Shown here piece by piece: positions 44,472 through 53,243 of a stretch of 64,000 nt of DNA. Source of the stretch: JAJFJD01 sp965228425 (lineage in GTDB: Bacteria > Pseudomonadota > Alphaproteobacteria > UBA8366); assembly GCA_965228425.1 (NCBI GenBank), contig OZ245815.1:2728001-2792000 (forward strand), written 5' to 3'. How positions within the stretch are numbered: the stretch's first letter is position 1; each line of letters begins with the position of its first letter. A program made the position numbers and the translations under genes. The notes under the pieces were generated by a model, which was given only the letters and a program-made list of their open reading frames with translations, was not told the origin of the DNA and ran no database searches.

Positions 44472-46177
44472 TACATGACCTCCAATAGAGCCTTATCGAG
44501 TCCGAAGTAGCTGGCTTTCTCCATGAATTTCGGTCGCAGCCCCGTGGAATCGTAGCTGCCAACCAATTTTCCGCCGGCGTCTTCGCCTTTATATTTGTAG
44601 AGATACAGATCCTGCATGGTGATGATGTCGCCTTCGACGCCGACGACCTCGGCAACATGCGTGATTCGCCGTCCACCGTCTCGCATACGCGATACCTGAC
44701 AGATCAAGTCGATGGCTGACGCGACCTGCATGCGCATTGCCTTGGCGGGAAGATTGAACCCGGCCATGCTGATCATGTTTTCCAGACGCGTGAGGGCTTC
44801 TCTTGGGTTGTTGGCATGGACCGTGCTCATCGATCCTTCGTGACCGGTGTTCATGGCCTGAAGCATGTCGATCGCTTCGGCGCCACGACACTCACCGAGG
44901 ATGATCCGGTCGGGACGCATACGCAGCGAGTTCTTGACCAGGTCGCGGATGGTGACTTCGCCTTGCCCTTCGAGGTTTGCCGGGCGGGTTTCCAATCGGA
45001 CGACATGCGGCTGCTGCAATTGCAGCTCGGCGGCATCCTCAATGGTGACGACGCGCTCGCCGCCGTCGATCATGCGGCTCAGCGCATTGAGAAGGGTCGT
45101 CTTACCGGAACCGGTACCGCCCGAAATTAGAATGTTCAACTTACAGCGTGACGCGATTTGCAGCAGTTTCATCATCTGCGGCGACATGCTGCCGAAGTCG
45201 ACCATTTTCTCCAGCGTGATCTTCTTTTCGGCGAACTTACGAATGGAGATCGACGCGCCATCGATGGCGAGGGGCGGGATGATGATGTTGACACGACTGC
45301 CGTCCTTCAGACGGGCGTCACACATCGGGCTGGATTCGTCGACACGGCGGCCGATCCAACTGACGATCCGCGTACAGATGTTCATCAGATGCGAATGATC
45401 GCGGAACGTTACGTCGGTGAGTTCCAGCTTACCGCCGCGTTCCACGTAAATCTGGTTAGGGCCGTTCACCATGACTTCGGTGATGTCCACGTCGCCCAAC
45501 AACGGCTCAAGCGGGCCAAGCCCCATCATGTCGTTGACGAGATTTGTGACCAGGCTTCGCTGTTCGATCTGGTTGAGGCGGATCTTGTTCTCGAGCAGCA
45601 ATTCGCCGACCAAGCCGCTGATCTGCGACATCAACTCGTCGCGCGGCAGACTCGCGGCGGCGGCGGCGTCGATCCGTTCCATCATGAGAGGGCGGATCGA
45701 ATCCGCGGCCTCGCGCACGCTGGTCATGCTGGCGGCGCTGATTTGCAGACCGGCGTCGTCCAAATTTTCTTCCGTGACGTTCACGCCATGTGTCTGCTCA
45801 AGCGACGTTACACCGTTCGAAGGCGCCGGCGCGGCGGCCGGCGTTCCGTTCGGCTGTGCGGCGCCATTGCCATTCGGGCGGGGCGGCGGCGCTTGTACCG
45901 GCTGCCGTTGCGCTTCGGGGGCGGGGCCCGCCAGAGCGGTAACCAGGGTCGTAACGAGATCCCGTTCCTGAAGGAGGTTGAGGTCCAAACCGACGCCGGG
46001 CGCGTTCTTCGACACGATCATACGAATCTGCTGCGCCAAAGCGCCCCGCGACAGCTTCGCGACCATTTGCTTGTCGATATGCGTCTCGATGATGGGACGC
46101 AATCGTTCAAGCGAAACGGCGAGACCGTCCTTCCACCCTTCTCCGTCCGGAAACTTTAGGACCGGCTGTTCACTCAT
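44471..46177 (-). CDS. cpaF: CpaF/TadA pilus assembly ATPase
   Basis: A 568-residue secretion/pilus ATPase. The N-terminal ~190 residues include a Pro/Gln/Asn-rich linker (APPPRPNGNGAAQPNGTPAAAP). The catalytic core has MGLGPLEPLLGDVDITEVMVNGP, Walker A ISGGTGSGKTTLLNAL, an Asp box, Walker B RIILGECRGAEAIDMLQAMNTGHEGSMSTVHAN and the His box. It powers Flp pilus extension and retraction through TadBC. ATG 46177 was chosen because it overlaps the cpaE stop (ATGA); an in-frame GTG at 46186 is the alternative. Confidence 0.95.
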   Translation of the reverse strand: MSEQPVLKFPDGEGWKDGLAVSLERLRPIIETHIDKQMVAKLSRGALAQQIRMIVSKNAPGVGLDLNLLQERDLVTTLVTALAGPAPEAQRQPVQAPPPRPNGNGAAQPNGTPAAAPAPSNGVTSLEQTHGVNVTEENLDDAGLQISAASMTSVREAADSIRPLMMERIDAAAAASLPRDELMSQISGLVGELLLENKIRLNQIEQRSLVTNLVNDMMGLGPLEPLLGDVDITEVMVNGPNQIYVERGGKLELTDVTFRDHSHLMNICTRIVSWIGRRVDESSPMCDARLKDGSRVNIIIPPLAIDGASISIRKFAEKKITLEKMVDFGSMSPQMMKLLQIASRCKLNILISGGTGSGKTTLLNALSRMIDGGERVVTIEDAAELQLQQPHVVRLETRPANLEGQGEVTIRDLVKNSLRMRPDRIILGECRGAEAIDMLQAMNTGHEGSMSTVHANNPREALTRLENMISMAGFNLPAKAMRMQVASAIDLICQVSRMRDGGRRITHVAEVVGVEGDIITMQDLYLYKYKGEDAGGKLVGSYDSTGLRPKFMEKASYFGLDKALLEVM

Positions 46178-47370
46178 TTCTTCCACCAGGCCTTCTTCTT
46201 GGTTTCAACTTTGTCGAGTTCCCCGCCGAGCGATTCGGTAATCGATGCGATGACCTTGCCGATGCTCTTACCGCCACCGGCCAGGGCGGAGATTGCTTTC
46301 CCGCCATTAGCCGCTTCGGTCGCGAGTTTTGAATCGAAGGGAATGACGTAGTCGACCTTGCCTTCGATGCCTTTCTCGAAATCACGCTGGGTCAGGGATC
46401 CGCGCTTGTCCTTCGCACCGATCGCAGCGATTTCCGTCTTCGTGTCGGGGCAAAAATCCTTGACGAAGGACTTCAGCCGCAGCACGTCGCGCATTCCGGC
46501 GAGGGAGAAATCGGTGACCAGCAGGACGCCCATCGATTCCTGGATAAGCGCCGGATGCGAGATCGCCACCGACTTCGGCATATCGAACACCAAAGCCGAG
46601 AAGTTCGCCCGCAGGGCTGCGATCAGCGGATCGACCGCGTATGCGTTCAATTCGGACTTTGCTTCGAGCGGCTCTTCACCGCCGAGGATGAAGAGGTTTT
46701 CGCTTTCGTTCACCATCGCGCTGGCGATAAAGAGCGGATCGATCCGTTCAGGATTGTCCAATGCGTCGCGCAAGCCGCGGCCCGGTAACAGGTCCAGCGA
46801 CAAAGCACACGTCCCGAAATGCAGATCGAGATCGACCAGTCCGGTCCTTTGGCCGAAGTTGTGCGCGAGATGCCACGCCATGTTGACCGACACTGTGGTC
46901 GATCCAACGCCGCCGCGGGCACCGACGACCGAAATGATCCGGCAGTCCTCGGTTTCCTCGGTTTCGACTTCGACCTTCGGCGGGGTCAACGCGTCGATCA
47001 ACATGTCGTCGGTCGGCGGGATGACCAGATAATCCGATGCGCCGGCGGCGATCAGGGTGCGGTAGAACGTAACGTCGTTGACCGGGCCCATACCAACAAT
47101 ACGGCCTTGGGCGACCTCCGACAGCATGGCTACGTCGGTTACGGGATCCGGCGACGACGAAATGTCGACGATCGTGACCGGCGCGTCCGGAATGGGCGCT
47201 TCCAGCGCCGCGGCGATGCCGCCTTCCAACACGGTGACGCGCTGGACGGCGCCGGTATCGATAATCCGCGCAACGGTATCGCAGATTTCCGGGTTGTCGG
47301 TAAAGACGAGGGCTTCGCCGTTACCGCCGCCCAGCAGAGGCGCGTTTGATTTAGCTGTTGCCCCGGACAT
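46174..47370 (-). CDS. cpaE: CpaE/TadZ-like MinD-family localisation protein
   Basis: A 398-residue protein with an N-terminal receiver-like domain (about 15-130; ALVFTDNPEICDTVARII, GRIVGMGPVN, AGASDYLVIP) and a MinD/ParA-like ATPase domain. The Walker A is deviant (SVVGARGGVGSTTVSVNMAWH), typical for CpaE, followed by GLVDLDLHFGTCALSLDL and VFDMPKSVAISHPAL. CpaE/TadZ places the Tad machine at a pole in Caulobacter and others. ATG 47370 has GGAGG 7 bases upstream and overlaps the cpaD stop (TAATG); the frame to 47535 lies inside cpaD. Confidence 0.93.
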   Translation of the reverse strand: MSGATAKSNAPLLGGGNGEALVFTDNPEICDTVARIIDTGAVQRVTVLEGGIAAALEAPIPDAPVTIVDISSSPDPVTDVAMLSEVAQGRIVGMGPVNDVTFYRTLIAAGASDYLVIPPTDDMLIDALTPPKVEVETEETEDCRIISVVGARGGVGSTTVSVNMAWHLAHNFGQRTGLVDLDLHFGTCALSLDLLPGRGLRDALDNPERIDPLFIASAMVNESENLFILGGEEPLEAKSELNAYAVDPLIAALRANFSALVFDMPKSVAISHPALIQESMGVLLVTDFSLAGMRDVLRLKSFVKDFCPDTKTEIAAIGAKDKRGSLTQRDFEKGIEGKVDYVIPFDSKLATEAANGGKAISALAGGGKSIGKVIASITESLGGELDKVETKKKAWWKK

Positions 47371-48011
47371 TAGAGACCTCCCGTACCGGTTGCTGCAGGT
47401 CGAGTAACTCTGCCGGTCTGATATCGGCGTTGCGCCTCGATGACCGGCGTTCCGAGTGCCGGACCGGGAGTTTGTCCTTCGACAAGATCCCGCGGATTGG
47501 CGATCATGTAACCGAGACTGGAGTCCACGGCACATCCGTAATTGGAGCCCGGGGTGTTCCGTTCCTCGTTGCCGTCGAAATTGCTCCAGTCCGGGCAGGA
47601 CGGCGGCGTGACGACGTATCGTTCGACCTGAACGTTGACCTTGTTCGCCGACCGTTCGGATTTGCTGCCGGGCACCATCTTGATGGTCACCGGGAGGCCG
47701 AGGCGCTGGATATATGCGGCGAGAACTTCGCGTCGCTCGGGTGCGCTGCCCTTAAGGACGATGTGGTCCGCATACCCCATTTGAATGGAGTTGACGAAGG
47801 CATCGAGCCGGTCGAATTCCGGATCGGTTGGGATGCTCTTGCCGCCGGGGAATTTCACGTCATGGCTATACTGGACCATATCGACGCGGTTCGGTTCGCG
47901 GAGCTCGTAACTGTTCTTGGCTTCCATCACATGTTCGTTGAGCTGAAAGTTGCACGCTGACAGCAGCACGACCGATGCCAAAACAGAGAGTTTTTGAATT
48001 GTGCCTCGCAT
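47370..48011 (-). CDS. cpaD: CpaD-like pilus lipoprotein
   Basis: A 213-residue lipoprotein. The signal peptide ends in VVLLSACNF (lipid Cys20). The CpaD core includes YSHDVKFPGG, PTDPEFDRLDAFVNSIQMGYADHIVLKG, RREVLAAYIQRLGLPVTI and CPDWSNFDGNEERNTPGSNYGCAVDSSLGYMIANPRDLVEG. It is an outer-membrane accessory of the CpaC secretin. The stop shares one base with cpaE, and it begins 11 bases after the cpaC stop. Confidence 0.93.
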   Translation of the reverse strand: MRGTIQKLSVLASVVLLSACNFQLNEHVMEAKNSYELREPNRVDMVQYSHDVKFPGGKSIPTDPEFDRLDAFVNSIQMGYADHIVLKGSAPERREVLAAYIQRLGLPVTIKMVPGSKSERSANKVNVQVERYVVTPPSCPDWSNFDGNEERNTPGSNYGCAVDSSLGYMIANPRDLVEGQTPGPALGTPVIEAQRRYQTGRVTRPAATGTGGL

Positions 48012-48022
48012 GTCTATTCCTC

Positions 48023-49423
48023 CTACTGCAAGACGAAGCCAGCCGGTCCCGCCAAACCCGGTTTTCCATTCCGGTCGAGCGGTGCGGACGGTCGTGGTGC
48101 TGGTTGACCGACGTGATTACGGCCGAGCAGGAACCGTTCAAGGTCCTTCGGCGGCACGTAGTTGTCGGTAGGCAAGGGCAGGCGCGCCGACGTGGGTCGG
48201 ACGATGTATGGCGTAACGACGATCATCAGTTCGCTTTCCTGACGGCGGAACGAGTCCGAGCGGAAAAGCGCACCGAGAACCGGGACTTCCTTGATACCCG
48301 GGACGTCGGACAAGTTCTGGTTCGTCGTGTTCTGCAAGAGACCGGCGATCGCGAAGCTTTGTCCGCTGCCGAGTTCGACGGTCGTTTCCGCGCGACGCGT
48401 GGTCAACGACGGAATGTTAAAGCCGTTGGCCTGGATCGAGCCTGCGGCATTCAACTGGCTGACCTCGGGGCGGACCTTCAAATTGACGCGCCGCTCGCCG
48501 AGGATCGTCGGCGTGAAGGACAGTCCGACACCAAACTGCCGGAATTCGATCGACGTAACGCCGCCGTCCTGCGCGACCGGGATCGGGAACTCGCCGCCGG
48601 CCAAGAAACTTGCCGTTTCGCCGGACATCGCCGTTAGGTTGGGTTCCGCCAGGACCGTGATCAAACCTTCGTCGTCCAGCAGCTCGATAACGGTGTCTGC
48701 GGACAGGCTATTGTTCTGAAACGACGAAACAATTCGGTCTTGCGGATCGGCGGGAAATATGAAGGTACCCGCTTGTCGCACGATGTCGGATCCGACTGCA
48801 AAGCCCAAGGCCAAATCCCCGGTAGCTTGTCCAATCAGTTCCCAGTTGAAGCCAAGCTTCTTGTTGATGTCCCGGCTTACCTCCGCGATTTTCACGCGGA
48901 TATTCACCTGGGTCGGCTGGGAAACCCTGATCCTGTTCACGACGAATGCGGGATTGCCGACCGCTGCCGCCGCGACGCGAGTGAATTCTTCCGCGACGTC
49001 GACATGATCGACCGTGCCCGTTAGCACCAGTTGGTTGCCAATTGATTTCACGCTAACCGGTGCGTTCGGACGCAGTTTCCGGAACAAGTCTTGGATCCGG
49101 TCGATATTGGCGGATACGACCACCCGTTGCGCCACGACGATTTGGTCGCGGCCGTCGACGGCATAGAGCGTCGTTTCGCCGGGTTCCTTCGCGAAAAGAT
49201 AGATCAGGCGCGGCGATCGCACCGTGACATCGGCGATCCGCGTGTCCGCGACAAACACGGCCGACGCGGCCCGGGACAGGCGAATGAGCTGACCCTTATT
49301 CGTTTGAATGTCGAGGACCGTGTTGGCCGGACTCAACACCTGAGCGGTGTTCCGCTCTGCCGCATAGGCGGGCAGGATCTGCAGCGCGAGCAGAAATGCT
49401 GTGATTTTGATTAGGCGTTTCAT
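48023..49423 (-). CDS. cpaC: CpaC/RcpA secretin
   Basis: A 466-residue outer-membrane secretin forming the channel for Flp pili. A signal peptide (KRLIKITAFLLALQILPAYA) precedes a pilus-assembly N-domain (SPRLIYLFAKEPGETTLYAVDG). A BON-like domain follows (PVSVKSIGNQLVLTGTVDHVDVAEEFTRVA), then the secretin domain with VNIRVKIAEVSRDINKKLGFNW, LITVLAEPNLTAMSGETASFLAGGEFPIPV and VPVLGALFRSDSFRRQESELMIVVTPYIVRP. ATG 49423 was chosen because the signal peptide starts there and ATGA joins it to cpaB; the frame to 49630 is not protein-like. Confidence 0.95.
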   Translation of the reverse strand: MKRLIKITAFLLALQILPAYAAERNTAQVLSPANTVLDIQTNKGQLIRLSRAASAVFVADTRIADVTVRSPRLIYLFAKEPGETTLYAVDGRDQIVVAQRVVVSANIDRIQDLFRKLRPNAPVSVKSIGNQLVLTGTVDHVDVAEEFTRVAAAAVGNPAFVVNRIRVSQPTQVNIRVKIAEVSRDINKKLGFNWELIGQATGDLALGFAVGSDIVRQAGTFIFPADPQDRIVSSFQNNSLSADTVIELLDDEGLITVLAEPNLTAMSGETASFLAGGEFPIPVAQDGGVTSIEFRQFGVGLSFTPTILGERRVNLKVRPEVSQLNAAGSIQANGFNIPSLTTRRAETTVELGSGQSFAIAGLLQNTTNQNLSDVPGIKEVPVLGALFRSDSFRRQESELMIVVTPYIVRPTSARLPLPTDNYVPPKDLERFLLGRNHVGQPAPRPSAPLDRNGKPGLAGPAGFVLQ

Positions 49424-50388
49424 TGTGCAAGTGCTCCTGCGGCGGCAGCGCCGGCGTTGGTTCCGGCGGTCGTCGATGTGCTGAGACCTTGGCGGATGAC
49501 GGTGAGTCCACCGTTCTGTCCACCAAACAACGGAATGGAAATGCTTTGCTGCTCGACGCCCCGCACGACCTCGATTTGGTTTCGGGGAGCGCCGACGGAC
49601 GGCAGCACGCGGCTGGCCTCGCTGTCCCAAGTCCGGCTTCGCCGGTTTACGCGTTTCGCGACTTGGTTCGGCTTTGCGTCCGGGCGTGGCAGGCTACGGA
49701 GTACGAAGGAGAGGGCGCCGACATTCTTGGCGACGGTGATGATCTCCGACTGTTTCTGCGTAACTTCCAGCGTAATCGTGCGCGACACCGATGCTTGGCC
49801 GTTTTGATCGTTGCTGGTCTGGTCGACGGCAATGACCCGCAGATCGCTGAGAATTGTCTCGGCGATTTTATGCTGCCGCGGCGGTACGGAGTTGCTCGGC
49901 GTCACCGTATGCGACAACAGGAGATCGATATGGTCGCCCGGCTTGATGAAACCGGACACGCTGTTGTCGACCTTCACCTTGACCGAAATGGCGCGCATGT
50001 CCGGCTTCAGGACGGCTGCCATGAACCCTCTGTCACCGGGCTTTAGGACGCGGCCCTTAACAATCGGCTCACCCATTACAATGCCGCCGCGTACGACCGA
50101 GTCCACAACGTCTTCCATCTTGTCGCGGCCTTCCATCAGGAAATTCTTTCCGACGCCTTTCTCAGGCCACGGCTTCCATTCCATATGATCGCGTTTCACG
50201 ATCAGGCCCGACGGCAAGTCGGCCTTCGCCACAAGGACGTTCACCGATTCGGTCGTCGTCGGTTTCAACGACTCAGCCTGGCGCCGGATGGCGTCACGCT
50301 GCGAATCGATCCACGTCTTCGCGAGGAAAAAGGTGGCCGCCGCGGACAACAACGCAAAACCGACCAGCAATATCATTCGAACGTTCAT
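49420..50388 (-). CDS. cpaB: CpaB/RcpC pilus assembly protein
   Basis: A 322-residue protein anchored by an N-terminal helix (VRMILLVGFALLSAAATFFLAK). It has an SAF domain (NVLVAKADLPSGLIVKRDHMEWKPWP ... VRGGIVMGEPIVKGRVLKPGD) and the RcpC domain (MRAISVKVKVDNSVSGFIKPGDHIDLLLSHTV). CpaB is a periplasmic partner of the secretin. Starts with ATG, 19 bases after the cpaA stop, and ends ATGA into cpaC. The C-terminal ~20 residues are Thr/Ala/Gly-rich. Confidence 0.93.
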   Translation of the reverse strand: MNVRMILLVGFALLSAAATFFLAKTWIDSQRDAIRRQAESLKPTTTESVNVLVAKADLPSGLIVKRDHMEWKPWPEKGVGKNFLMEGRDKMEDVVDSVVRGGIVMGEPIVKGRVLKPGDRGFMAAVLKPDMRAISVKVKVDNSVSGFIKPGDHIDLLLSHTVTPSNSVPPRQHKIAETILSDLRVIAVDQTSNDQNGQASVSRTITLEVTQKQSEIITVAKNVGALSFVLRSLPRPDAKPNQVAKRVNRRSRTWDSEASRVLPSVGAPRNQIEVVRGVEQQSISIPLFGGQNGGLTVIRQGLSTSTTAGTNAGAAAAGALAQ

Positions 50389-50407
50389 TTTCGATCCCCC
50401 CTCCGGA

Positions 50408-50986
50408 TCACCCGGTCCATAACCTGGCGATCATGAGATACGCACCGGCTGCGATCGCCACGCCGTACGGAACGAACCGATCGGCATCGTTTCCGGGCAT
50501 CCGGCCCATTGCCGGCGCGACGAACCGCATATGTGTGAGCCACGCCATGGTGAGAACGCCACCGGCGAACGCGACTTGAATAAGAAAGACAAGAAACTCC
50601 GACGGCCCCGCCCAGATGGCGAGGGCGGTGAGCATCTTCACGTCACCGCCGCCCATTTGGCCGAAATGGAACAGGACGGCGCCGAATAGGAAGACGCCTG
50701 CGCCAATCAGGAATGAGTAGCCGATTGACGTGTCGGCACCGCTAATGACCCATGCGACCCACAAGACAAACATTGCCGTGTTGGCCGCGTTGGGAATGGT
50801 TCCGCGCAGCAAATCGCTGATGGCGGCCCAGGTCACGATCCCCGCGAGAAGCAATAGGATCGTCGCCTGGGCCGTCAGGGGAATCCCGACGCCAGCTATT
50901 TCGAGTACGGCCGTGGTATTCGGAACTAGGGTAGGCTCAACAAGAGCCGATTCTGAAGGGCCACCCATCCATTGATTGCCAGACAT
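50408..50986 (-). CDS. cpaA: CpaA prepilin peptidase (A24 family)
   Basis: A 192-residue membrane aspartic peptidase that trims the leader from Flp and the TadE-type pilins. The two catalytic Asp residues are in AAISDLLRGTIPNAAN and the GxGD-type GQMGGGDVKMLTALAIWAG. Five or six membrane segments are predicted. An N-terminal ~35-residue extension (MSGNQWMGGPSESALVEPTLVPN) precedes the first helix and is longer than in many CpaA proteins. It is the first machinery gene after flp, from which it is separated by two stem-loops. Confidence 0.92.
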   Translation of the reverse strand: MSGNQWMGGPSESALVEPTLVPNTTAVLEIAGVGIPLTAQATILLLLAGIVTWAAISDLLRGTIPNAANTAMFVLWVAWVISGADTSIGYSFLIGAGVFLFGAVLFHFGQMGGGDVKMLTALAIWAGPSEFLVFLIQVAFAGGVLTMAWLTHMRFVAPAMGRMPGNDADRFVPYGVAIAAGAYLMIARLWTG

Positions 50987-51041
50987 GGCATATCGCCTCG
51001 ATAAGGTTGTCTCGACGATGAAATTCGAGCCATGGACAACT

Positions 51042-51072
51042 CCGGAGCGGCTTTTTGAACAAGCCGCTCCGG
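51042..51072 (-). terminator. Strong stem-loop downstream of flp
   Basis: A 12-bp perfect stem, CCGGAGCGGCTT (51042-51053) with AAGCCGCTCCGG (51061-51072), around a 7-base loop. It lies between the flp stop and the cpaA start. Without a clear T-run after it, it may be a partial terminator or a 3'-end stabiliser of a short flp mRNA, allowing much more pilin than machinery. Confidence 0.6.
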
Positions 51073-51084
51073 GATGTCACAGAA

Positions 51085-51119
51085 GGCTCCGGTTGGGGTG
51101 GGCAGGACGCACCGGAGCC
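51085..51119 (-). repeat. Second inverted repeat between flp and cpaA
   Basis: GGCTCCGG (51085-51092) and CCGGAGCC (51112-51119) form an 8-bp stem with a 19-base loop, 15 bases after the flp stop. The stem shares the CCGGAGC core with the neighbouring stronger stem-loop, so alternative pairings between the two are possible. Confidence 0.45.
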
Positions 51120-51134
51120 AATGGCTAGGAACGA

Positions 51135-51320
51135 TTAACCTGAGCCGTTAACCGCGCCTTCAAGTTCGTTCGAAACGCGATTGAACATCGTTTCCAGCGA
51201 CGTACCCATCGCCGTCAGAGCGGCAATAGCCGCAACCGAAACGAGTGCCGCAATGAGGCCATATTCAATGGCGGTCGCGCCGGACTCGTCCTTGAGAAGC
51301 TTCGTAATGTTGCCAAACAT
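51135..51320 (-). CDS. flp: Flp/Fap major pilin precursor
   Basis: A 61-residue type IVb pilin. After the leader FGNITKLLKDESG, the processed protein begins ATAIEYGLIAALVSVAAIAALTAMG, with the conserved Glu at position 5 and Tyr at 6. CpaA should cut after the Gly. The first ATG (51326) is only 1-2 bases from GGGAG, whereas ATG 51320 has it at 7 bases, so 51320 is preferred. It is the lone pilin gene and lies upstream of the whole cpa/tad run, behind a long AT-rich leader region. Confidence 0.93.
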   Translation of the reverse strand: MFGNITKLLKDESGATAIEYGLIAALVSVAAIAALTAMGTSLETMFNRVSNELEGAVNGSG

Positions 51321-51326
51321 CGACAT

Positions 51327-51649
51327 ACTCCCGTGTGATTCGCAAAATTGCGTTTAGTCGATCCGCACAGTTCAATATCATTTGACAGTGAAAGTCAAAT
51401 AAAAAAGATATGTATAGTTAATGATGTAATAATAAAAATAGTAAATAACATATTAATGACTTAATTAGGAAATTTTTTACTTTATTATCATTTGCCGTTA
51501 CTAAATTTTGGTTTTTCTATGGCGTGTGAAATTATATTGCTAAAATAATATTAATAAATACTTAACGCCATTTTTGTAATGAATTTAGTAGACGAAGGTT
51601 TTTACTTGATATAGTGAAGTAAATTGTAAAGTAATTCGGCTGCAACAAC
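51327..51649. other. AT-rich intergenic island between divergent flp and tadG
   Basis: A 323-base noncoding stretch, visibly much more A+T-rich than any gene here (long runs such as AATAATAAAAATAG and TAATTAGGAAATTTTTTAC). It must contain the promoters for flp (minus) and tadG (plus). I see an inverted repeat at 51380-51400 but no convincing sigma-70 or sigma-54 promoter. Such islands are typical targets of nucleoid-associated silencers. Confidence 0.6.
51380..51400. repeat. Perfect inverted repeat near the flp promoter
   Basis: ATTTGAC (51380-51386) and GTCAAAT (51394-51400), with a 7-base spacer AGTGAAA, then AAAAAA. The left arm carries TTGACA on the plus strand. It is 60-80 bases upstream of the flp start and looks like a dimeric regulator site; the regulator is unknown. 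Confidence 0.4.
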
Positions 51650-53197
51650 ATGGGCCCTATTGAAATGAAGCGCATGATTGGTTTTGCCCGGGGTATTTTC
51701 TCAAATCTCATTCATGATAGGCGCGGCAGTCTCGCGACATTCGTTGCCGCCGCCGCATTGCCGCTCGTGGCGTTCACCGGTCTCGCGGTCGACACGGCAC
51801 GCGGGTATCTGGTGAAGACGCGTTTGAACTATGCGCTCGATTCCGCCGCGCTGGCCGGGGGGCGCGTGATGTTCGATGCGACCGCCCGCGATGAGGCGAT
51901 TCAGGACTTCTTCGATGCCAATTTCCCAGCAGGCTATATGGGGGCGACCCTGACCGGCCCGACGACCACGGTCAATACGACGGACCAGACAATCAAGCTG
52001 GACGCGACGGCAAATGTCGGAACCACATTGATGCAGGTGCTTGGCGTCGATGATGTGGACGTCGCCGCTTCGTCCGAAGTGCAGCGCCAGATCAAAGGTA
52101 TGGAGCTGGCGATGGTGTTGGATATTACCGGCTCAATGCGTCATACCGCGCCTGGTTCCTCTCAGGAGAAACTCGAGGATTTGCGCGACTCTGCGTCGAA
52201 ACTGGTGGATATCTTGTATGCCGGCCGAGAGGAAATCGACGACTTCTATATGTCGATCGTCCCCTATACGGCCCAGGTCAACATTGGTAACCAACACACG
52301 ACTTGGGTGAATTCGTTCAGCGCTTCGGCCTACTTGCCGACCGTTTGGAAGGGGTGTGTCGAAGCGCGTCACAACGGCCCCCGCGATCGGAACGACGACC
52401 CGCCCAGCGTTGAAAAATTCAATGTCGGATTTTGGCCGACCGACAAGGATTACCAAACGTGGCAGCCGGGGAGCCTTACGTGGCGCCCTTATCGAAACAA
52501 TCCGTGGCGTCCGCAAGGACAATCCGGTGGGTATTCGGTCGATGAGACCAATAACGAATACGGTGTCGGCCCGAATTTGAATTGCGGGAATCCGATCACG
52601 CCGCTCGTGAAGGCGCGCACCGATATCGACAACGCGCTAACGGCCCTGAAATGGTGGCGCTACGGTGGAACGATGGGAAGCCAAGGCCTTGTTTGGGGAT
52701 GGCGCACGATATCGCCGCGGTGGCGCGGCCTCTGGGACGGTGACGACCCGTCTATTCTGCCCAAGGACTACATTGCCGATCTGCTCGCGAATAGTGAGCC
52801 GTTGTCGGACAAGGCCGTCGTCATGATGACCGATGGACAGAACAATATTGTCTATAACGGCAATCATGACGACGACGGGAACTATTCGGCCTACGGCAAG
52901 CCAGACTGGAACCGGCTGGGCGCTGCCGATGGCGAAAACATTACGTGGGATTCGGTGATACGATCCAAAATTAACGAGAAGATGCTCGATACCTGCGACC
53001 TGATGAAGGATGAAGGCATCATCATCTATACGATCACCTTCGACACCGAGGGATCCTCGAACCAGGCAATTCGTGATACCTACGAGGATTGCGCCACATC
53101 GACGGGACACTACTTTAACTCTCCCGGCGAAGATGAACTAACTGCTGCATTTATTGCCATCGGCACGCAGCTCAGTAACCTCCGCCTGGCGAAATAG
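51650..53197 (+). CDS. tadG: TadG-like pilus protein with VWA domain
   Basis: A 515-residue protein. The N-terminal Tad-type helix is DRRGSLATFVAAAALPLVAFTGLAVDTARGYLVKTRLNYALDSAALAGGR. A VWA domain follows, with MIDAS residues in LAMVLDITGSMRHTAP and VVMMTDGQN. A Trp-rich insert (WPTDKDYQTWQPGSLTWRPYRNNPWRP and WWRYGGTMGSQGLVWGWRTISPRWRGLWDG) lies between them. TadG is a minor component of the Tad machine that probably spans the envelope. ATG 51650 has no Shine-Dalgarno; ATG 51665 is an alternative. Transcribed opposite to flp. Confidence 0.88.
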   Translation: MGPIEMKRMIGFARGIFSNLIHDRRGSLATFVAAAALPLVAFTGLAVDTARGYLVKTRLNYALDSAALAGGRVMFDATARDEAIQDFFDANFPAGYMGATLTGPTTTVNTTDQTIKLDATANVGTTLMQVLGVDDVDVAASSEVQRQIKGMELAMVLDITGSMRHTAPGSSQEKLEDLRDSASKLVDILYAGREEIDDFYMSIVPYTAQVNIGNQHTTWVNSFSASAYLPTVWKGCVEARHNGPRDRNDDPPSVEKFNVGFWPTDKDYQTWQPGSLTWRPYRNNPWRPQGQSGGYSVDETNNEYGVGPNLNCGNPITPLVKARTDIDNALTALKWWRYGGTMGSQGLVWGWRTISPRWRGLWDGDDPSILPKDYIADLLANSEPLSDKAVVMMTDGQNNIVYNGNHDDDGNYSAYGKPDWNRLGAADGENITWDSVIRSKINEKMLDTCDLMKDEGIIIYTITFDTEGSSNQAIRDTYEDCATSTGHYFNSPGEDELTAAFIAIGTQLSNLRLAK

Positions 53198-53216
53198 GCG
53201 GCCGGGACGGCACCGG

Positions 53217-53243
53217 GCCGGGCTAGAAAAAATCTAGCCCGGC
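53217..53243. terminator. Bidirectional stem-loop at tadG / acyl-CoA dehydrogenase 3' ends
   Basis: An 11-bp perfect stem, GCCGGGCTAGA (53217-53227) with TCTAGCCCGGC (53233-53243), around an AAAAA loop. The loop and right arm encode the last residues of the acyl-CoA dehydrogenase, whose TAG stop is inside the left arm. No T-run follows on either side. Confidence 0.6.

Noticed and set aside
51520..51545. A sigma-54 type promoter (TGGC ... TTGC) in the AT-rich island
   Set aside because: The GG and GC elements are about 16 bases apart, whereas the sigma-54 promoter needs about 10, so the match fails.
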